In this document: positions 59,821 to 64,000 of the stretch, piece after piece
Position numbering within the stretch: position 1 is the stretch's first letter
How the letters are laid out: each line of letters begins with the position of its first letter
From: Pseudonocardia sp. CNS-004
Lineage (GTDB): Bacteria > Actinomycetota > Actinomycetes > Mycobacteriales > Pseudonocardiaceae
Assembly: GCA_001942185.1 (NCBI GenBank)
Contig: MKJV01000068.1
Span: 248,001 to 312,000 of the forward strand
Length of the DNA: 64,000 nucleotides
Direction of reading: 5' to 3'
The notes under the pieces: model-generated
What the model was told of the DNA's origin: nothing
Database searches by the model: none
What the model saw: the letters and a program-made list of their open reading frames with translations, nothing else
Made by a program: the position numbers and the translations under genes

Positions 59821-62139
59821 GGTTGAAGCTCCTTCCAGACGCTCCCGGGGCTGATCGGCAGCGTGTCGACGTCGATCCCGAGGGCGTCGCGCACGGCCCC
59901 CGCGAGCACGGCGTTCGGTCCGAGGGTGCCGCCCTCCCCCACCCCGCGGACCCCGAGCGGGTTGGCCGCCGGCCGCGACACGTGGCCGATGACCATGTCC
60001 GGGACCTCGGCGCTCGTGGGCATGAGGTAGTCGAGCAACGTGCCCGTGGAGAGGTTGCCTGCGTCGTCGTAGACGAGGTGCTCGTAGATCGCCCCGCCGA
60101 TGCCCTGGGCGATGGCCCCGGCGATCTGGCCGTCGACGATCTGCGGGTGCATCGCCCGTCCGGCGTCCTCGACGCACACGTACCGCAGGATGCGAAGCTC
60201 GCCGGTGGTGCGGTCGACCTCGACGCCGCCACCTGCGCGCCGGCGGCGAAGGCACCGCGGATCGGGTCGTAGAAGGCGGTGGCGTCCAGGCCGGGCTCGA
60301 TACCCTCGGGCAGCCGGTTGGACTCCAGGTAGGCCACCCGGGCCACCTCGGCGACGGAGATCTGCGGCTTCGGGTCGCCGCGGACGAACACCTCGCCCCC
60401 GACGATCTCCAGGTCGCCCTCGGCCGCCTCGATCAGACCGGCGGCGAGCCGGACCAGCTTGGTCCGCACCTCGAGGGCAGTGTTGTGGGCCGCGCCGCCG
60501 CCGATGACGGCCTGCCGCGAGGAGAAGGCCCCGAAGCCCCACAGCGCCTCGTCAGTGTCCCCGATGCGGACGTCGACATCGTCGTAGCCGACCCCGAGCG
60601 CGTCGGCGACGATCTGGGCGATCATGGTCTCCGAGCCCTGGCCCTGGGACGTGATGCCCGAGATCACGGTGACCCGCCCGTCCGGGTTGACCCGCACGGT
60701 GCAGGCGTCGTGCCCGGTCCGGAAGGGCATCCGTGGGCCTGCGCTGGCGGCACGGCCGAGCCCGGTGAGCTCGTTGTAGAGGGCCACGCCGATGCCGATC
60801 GGGTTCTCGCCGGCCTCCCGGCGGCGGGCCTGCTCGGTGCGGAATGCCGGGTAGTCCAGCGCCGCGAGGGCCTTGTCGAGGCACTCGCCGTAGTGGCCGG
60901 AGTCGTCCACCAGACGCGAGGGCATCCTGTACGGGATGTCCTCGTGCGTGATCACGTTGCGCCGGCGGATCTCGATCGCGTCGAGGCCGAGCCGGGCCGC
61001 GGCGGCGTCGAACACCGCCTCCATCGCGAACACGCTCGCCGGCCGGGCGACCCCGCGGTACGGCCCCGACGGCGCGGTGTTGGTGGCCACCCCGCGCACG
61101 GTGCAGCGGTAGTTCTCGAGCTTGTACGGCCCGGACAGGAGCCCACCGGCCATCAGCGGCTCGATGCCGGCGGTCCACGGGTAGACCGAGTACGCCCCGA
61201 CGTTGCAGGTCACGTCCGCTTCGAGCGCGAGCAGCGTGCCGTCGGCGGCGAAGCCCGCCTTCATGAGGTAGCGGTGGTCCCGGGCGTGGGTGGCGGCGAG
61301 GAGGTGCTCGGCCCGGTCCTCCACCCATTTGAGTGGGATCCCCGGCATCTGCCGCGCCATCAGGCACAACGCGACATCCTCCGCGTACAGCACGGCTTTG
61401 ACCCCGAACCCGCCGCCCACGTCGGGAGCGACGACGCGGACCTTGCCCTCGGGCAGGTCCAGCAGCTCGGCGATCATGTTCCGCACGATGTGCGGCACCT
61501 GGGTGCCGTTCCAGAAGGTCAGCTTCCCATCGGCGGCGTCCCACAACGCGACGCCGCCCGGCACTCCATCGGGTTGCCCGCGTGCCGGTTGGTGATCAGC
61601 TCGCGCTCGACGACCAGGTCGGCCGCCGCGAAGGCGTCCGTCACCGAGCCGGCGTCGAAGGTGCGCTGCAGCAGGACGTTGTCCGGCGCCTCCGGATGCA
61701 CCGGTTCCGCCGGGTCCACCCAGGCGCAGACGGTGGCGGGCAGCGCCTCGTACTCGACGTCGACCAGCTCCATCCCGTCCTCTGCCCGGTACCGGTCCGC
61801 GGCGACGACCGCGGCGACGGGCTCGCCGGAGTAGCAGACCTTCTCGTGGGCGAGGACCGGCTGGTCGGTCTCGACGTAGGAGGGCAGGGCGGACTGCGCC
61901 CGCAGCGCGACGTGCGCGAAGTCCGCACCGGTGAACACCCGGTGCCCCGCCTCCCGCGCCGCGCTCGCGTCGACGCCGGTGATCCGGGCGTGCCCGTACG
62001 GGCTGCGCAGGAAGGCGACGTGCCGCATCCGGGGCAGCTCGATGTCCGACACGTACCGGCCGTGCCCGGTGATCAGCCGCTGGTCCTCCTTGCGGCGGAC
62101 GTTGCGCCCGAGCGCGCCCGCCGCCCTCTCCGCTGTCAT
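59817..62139 (-). CDS. Molybdenum hydroxylase, large (molybdopterin) subunit
   Basis: About 774 residues after two repairs (near 60240 and 61567). RNVRRKEDQRLITGHGRYV N-terminus, PDVGGGFGVKAVLYAEDVAL, GPYRGVARPASVFAMEAVFD, SQGQGSETMIAQIVADAL, and the active-site glutamate in RGVGEGGTLGPNA. The CO-dehydrogenase loop AYxCSFR is not present, so it is a general aldehyde/heteroaromatic or hydroxybenzoyl-CoA-reductase-like hydroxylase, not CO dehydrogenase. Start after GAGGAGGAG. Confidence 0.86.
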
Positions 62140-62189
62140 CTGCTCCTCCTCGCCGAAGTGTCGCCGACCGGGCCGGTCACAGCACCGGG

Positions 62190-62951
62190 TCACGGCATCG
62201 CGTAGCCACCGTTGACCGAGACGACCTGTCCGGTCGTCCAGGACGACAGCGGCGAGGCCAGCAGCAGCACCATCGGCACGACGTCGTCCGGGTGCCCGAC
62301 CCGGCGCAGCGGGTACTGGGCGAGGATCTTCTTCATCTGCTCGGCCTCCGGCGTGCCGGCGTGCGCGTCGAAGTTGTCGGTACGCACCAGGGCCAGGGAG
62401 ACCGCGTTGGAGCGGATCCCGAAGCGGGCCAGCTCCTTGGCCAGCGAGCGGGTCAGCCCGACGGTGGTGGAGCGGGCGGTGGCGGTGACCAGGAGCCCGG
62501 ACTCCCCGACCCGGCCCGAGTCGCCCATCAGGTTGACGATCGAGCCGTTCTTGCTCTCGGCCATGCGTTTCGCGACGGCGTGCGTCAGCTGCAGCGTGCC
62601 GGTCACGGTCACGTCGATCTGCGGCGCCCAGTCCTCGGGGGTGGACTCCAGGAAGCGCTGCTTCTTGGTGACCGCCGAGTTGTTGACCAGCACCTCGATC
62701 GGTCCGAGCTCGGACTCGGTGCGCTCGACGATCGCCGCGACCGCCGCGGCGTCCCGCAGGTCCCCGCCCACGGCGATCGCCTCGACGCCGAGCTCCGCGC
62801 TCGGCAGCGGACTTCTCCGCGCATCGGCCGAGGAGTTGTAGTGGAACGCGACGTTCGCGCCCTCGTGGGCGAAGCCCAGCCCGAGCGCCCGACCCAGGCC
62901 CTGGCCCGCCCCGGTGACCAGGACGTTCTTCCCCGCAAGCTGAAGATCCAT
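62190..62951 (-). CDS. SDR-fold protein 7 without the catalytic YxxxK
   Basis: 253 residues. The Rossmann part is normal (LVTGAGQGLGRALGLGFA, NNSAVT, TTGQVVSVNGG), but at the catalytic place it reads NLMGDSGRVGESGLLVTATA and then RSTTVG: the tyrosine and lysine of YxxxK are missing and the usual serine is shifted. A short stretch near residue 45 (RRSPLPSAEL) also looks odd and may hide two compensating sequencing errors, but the active site region is not affected. Perhaps a binding protein, or a different chemistry. Confidence 0.75.
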   Translation of the reverse strand: MDLQLAGKNVLVTGAGQGLGRALGLGFAHEGANVAFHYNSSADARRSPLPSAELGVEAIAVGGDLRDAAAVAAIVERTESELGPIEVLVNNSAVTKKQRFLESTPEDWAPQIDVTVTGTLQLTHAVAKRMAESKNGSIVNLMGDSGRVGESGLLVTATARSTTVGLTRSLAKELARFGIRSNAVSLALVRTDNFDAHAGTPEAEQMKKILAQYPLRRVGHPDDVVPMVLLLASPLSSWTTGQVVSVNGGYAMP

Positions 62952-62962
62952 GACGTTGTCCC

Positions 62963-63757
62963 CTATATCTGCTGGAAGGTCCGGTTGCCGAACGCCGTGA
63001 CCACGCGACCGAACCGCAGCCCCGGGAAGTGCGCGCCGACGACGAGATCCGTGGAGTCGGCCACCTCGTCGGTGATGGCGTTGCGCACCGCCCGCGCGGC
63101 GACGGGGTCCACGTCGAACACCGCTTCCCAGTCCCGCTCGTGCAACTCCACGACCGAGTGCACGACGTCGCCCAGCAGCAGGGCCCGCTCGTCGCCGTCG
63201 GACACGACGTACACGGTCGAGCCGGGCGTGTGCCCCGGGGTGTGCCGGGCGCTGACGCCGGGCGCGATCTCCCCGTCTGCGTCGAAGGGCTCCAGCCGCC
63301 CGCGCAGCGGCGAGAGCTTGCGGACGGCGCCGGGCTCGGCGTCCGGCGAGTCGACGAAGTGCGCCCAGTCCGCCTCGTGCACCCGGTAGGTGGCGCGGGG
63401 GAAGACGACCTCCCCCTTCTTCGTCGCCCAGCCCACGTGGTCGAAGTGCAGGTGGGTGAACACGACGTCCGTGACGTCCGCCGGGCTCACCCCGAGCCCT
63501 TCGAGGGACGCGAGGAACCGGCCGCCCGCGTACTTGCCGTTGTCGATCGTGCCGACACCCGTGTCGACGAGCACGACCCGCTCGCCGGTGCGGACGAGGA
63601 AGCCACCGAGGTCGAGGTGCAGGGTGCCGTGCTCGTCGAGCAGGTCGGCGTGGCAGGCCCAGGCGTCCGGCACGTCCGGCCGGGTCAGGACCTCGGCCGC
63701 CGGCTCGCGCCCGACCCCGTCGAGGACGGGGACGATCTCGATCCCGCCGACCTTCAC
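62963..63757 (-). CDS. Metallo-beta-lactamase-fold hydrolase 2
   Basis: 264 residues, intact. THLHFDHVGW zinc ligands, SARHTPGHTPGSTVYVV, LLLGDVVHSVVEL. This is the AHL-lactonase/quorum-quenching-like shape, but substrate not defined. GTG overlaps the stop of the alcohol dehydrogenase. Next to a dehydrogenase and molybdenum hydroxylase, lactone or thioester hydrolysis is likely. Confidence 0.8.
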   Translation of the reverse strand: MKVGGIEIVPVLDGVGREPAAEVLTRPDVPDAWACHADLLDEHGTLHLDLGGFLVRTGERVVLVDTGVGTIDNGKYAGGRFLASLEGLGVSPADVTDVVFTHLHFDHVGWATKKGEVVFPRATYRVHEADWAHFVDSPDAEPGAVRKLSPLRGRLEPFDADGEIAPGVSARHTPGHTPGSTVYVVSDGDERALLLGDVVHSVVELHERDWEAVFDVDPVAARAVRNAITDEVADSTDLVVGAHFPGLRFGRVVTAFGNRTFQQI

Positions 63758-64000
63758 GCGCCCTCCCTCGGTGCGAGCAGGGTGCGGACCCCGCGGCCGG
63801 CCGCGAGCTCGTCGAGGGCGTGGTTGACGTCGGCCAGGGCGCCGTGTCCGGTGACGAGCCCGCGCAGGTCGAGCCGGCCCTCGCGGACCCAGTCGAAGAA
63901 GCGCGGCATGTCCGCCTCGGCGTCGACCGAGCCGGCCACGCAGCCCTTGAGGGTGCGCGCGAAGTGGAACAGCTCCAGCGCGGAGAACTGGACGGCGTCG
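63754..64000 (-). CDS. Medium-chain alcohol dehydrogenase, C-terminal part
   Basis: Only the last ~81 residues are in the window: VQFSALELFHFARTLKGCVA, RFFDWVREGRLDLRGLVT and DELAAGRGVRTLLAPREGA. This is the C-terminal end of zinc-dependent alcohol dehydrogenases (class III-like GSxxA region). The gene runs out of the window at 64000. First in the operon leading to the MBL hydrolase and SDR. Confidence 0.7.
   Translation of the reverse strand, partial: DAVQFSALELFHFARTLKGCVAGSVDAEADMPRFFDWVREGRLDLRGLVTGHGALADVNHALDELAAGRGVRTLLAPREGA

Noticed and set aside
59817..62139. Aerobic CO dehydrogenase large subunit
   Set aside because: The AYxCSFR active-site loop is missing; the sequence has GPYRGVARPAS instead.

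Overview
The window is about 70% GC, uses GTG starts freely, packs genes with 4-base ATGA/GTGA overlaps, and carries TetR, IclR, PucR-like and LuxR regulators next to catabolic operons. This points to a high-GC actinomycete, most likely Pseudonocardia or a relative (inference from protein flavour, not from a marker gene). About 45 frame breaks in 32 otherwise well-preserved genes look like base-calling errors: 43 are repaired by adding one base and two by removing one. I therefore annotate these genes as whole CDSs and note each break.

Layout. (1) 1-810: gene debris (MHS-transporter tail fused to an AroQ-like fragment, tail of a tyrosine integrase) and a 43-bp 3' fragment of tRNA-Pro(GGG). 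(2) 1142-28511: a catabolic island. It runs from a sodium:solute symporter, an APH-like kinase and an acyl-CoA dehydrogenase under a TetR regulator, to an operon of luciferase-like monooxygenase, alpha/beta hydrolase, FMN reductase, degenerate RibBA, nitroreductase and acyl-CoA ligase. Divergently come an oligopeptide-type ABC transporter, an alcohol dehydrogenase, four SDRs, a second hydrolase, an EthD protein, a second luciferase-like enzyme and two GAF/PucR-type regulators. (3) 28512-32131: a second copy of the integrase tail plus tRNA-Pro fragment (97 bp identical to the first), recombinase and transposase remnants, and an SDR/MerR divergent pair. (4) 32147-41485: a sugar or sugar-acid operon (SDR, MBL hydrolase, glucarate-dehydratase-like enolase, ribose-type ABC transporter, RraA, AGE epimerase) under a divergent IclR regulator. 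(5) 41488-43460: more debris, a hydrolase and a strong hairpin. (6) 43475-57785: amidase, LuxR regulator, then a long operon of fused 2-oxoacid:ferredoxin oxidoreductase, DpgC-like dioxygenase, thioesterase, acyl-CoA ligase, hotdog thioesterase and MHS permease, with Crp/Fnr and Lrp regulators and an aromatic amino acid decarboxylase. (7) 57782-64000: an operon of molybdenum hydroxylase (three subunits) with an enoyl-CoA hydratase, an SDR lacking its catalytic residues, an MBL hydrolase and a partial alcohol dehydrogenase.

How the genes may work together (inference). In the island, flavin-dependent Baeyer-Villiger-type oxygenation, lactone hydrolysis, CoA ligation, and a split ACAD11-like kinase/dehydrogenase pair would degrade a cyclic ketone or alcohol through a hydroxy acid. 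In region 6, an arylacetate or arylpyruvate would be activated to aryl-acetyl-CoA, opened by the cofactor-free DpgC-type dioxygenase to an arylglyoxylate, and passed on by the oxidoreductase. Region 4 resembles a non-phosphorylative sugar oxidation route.
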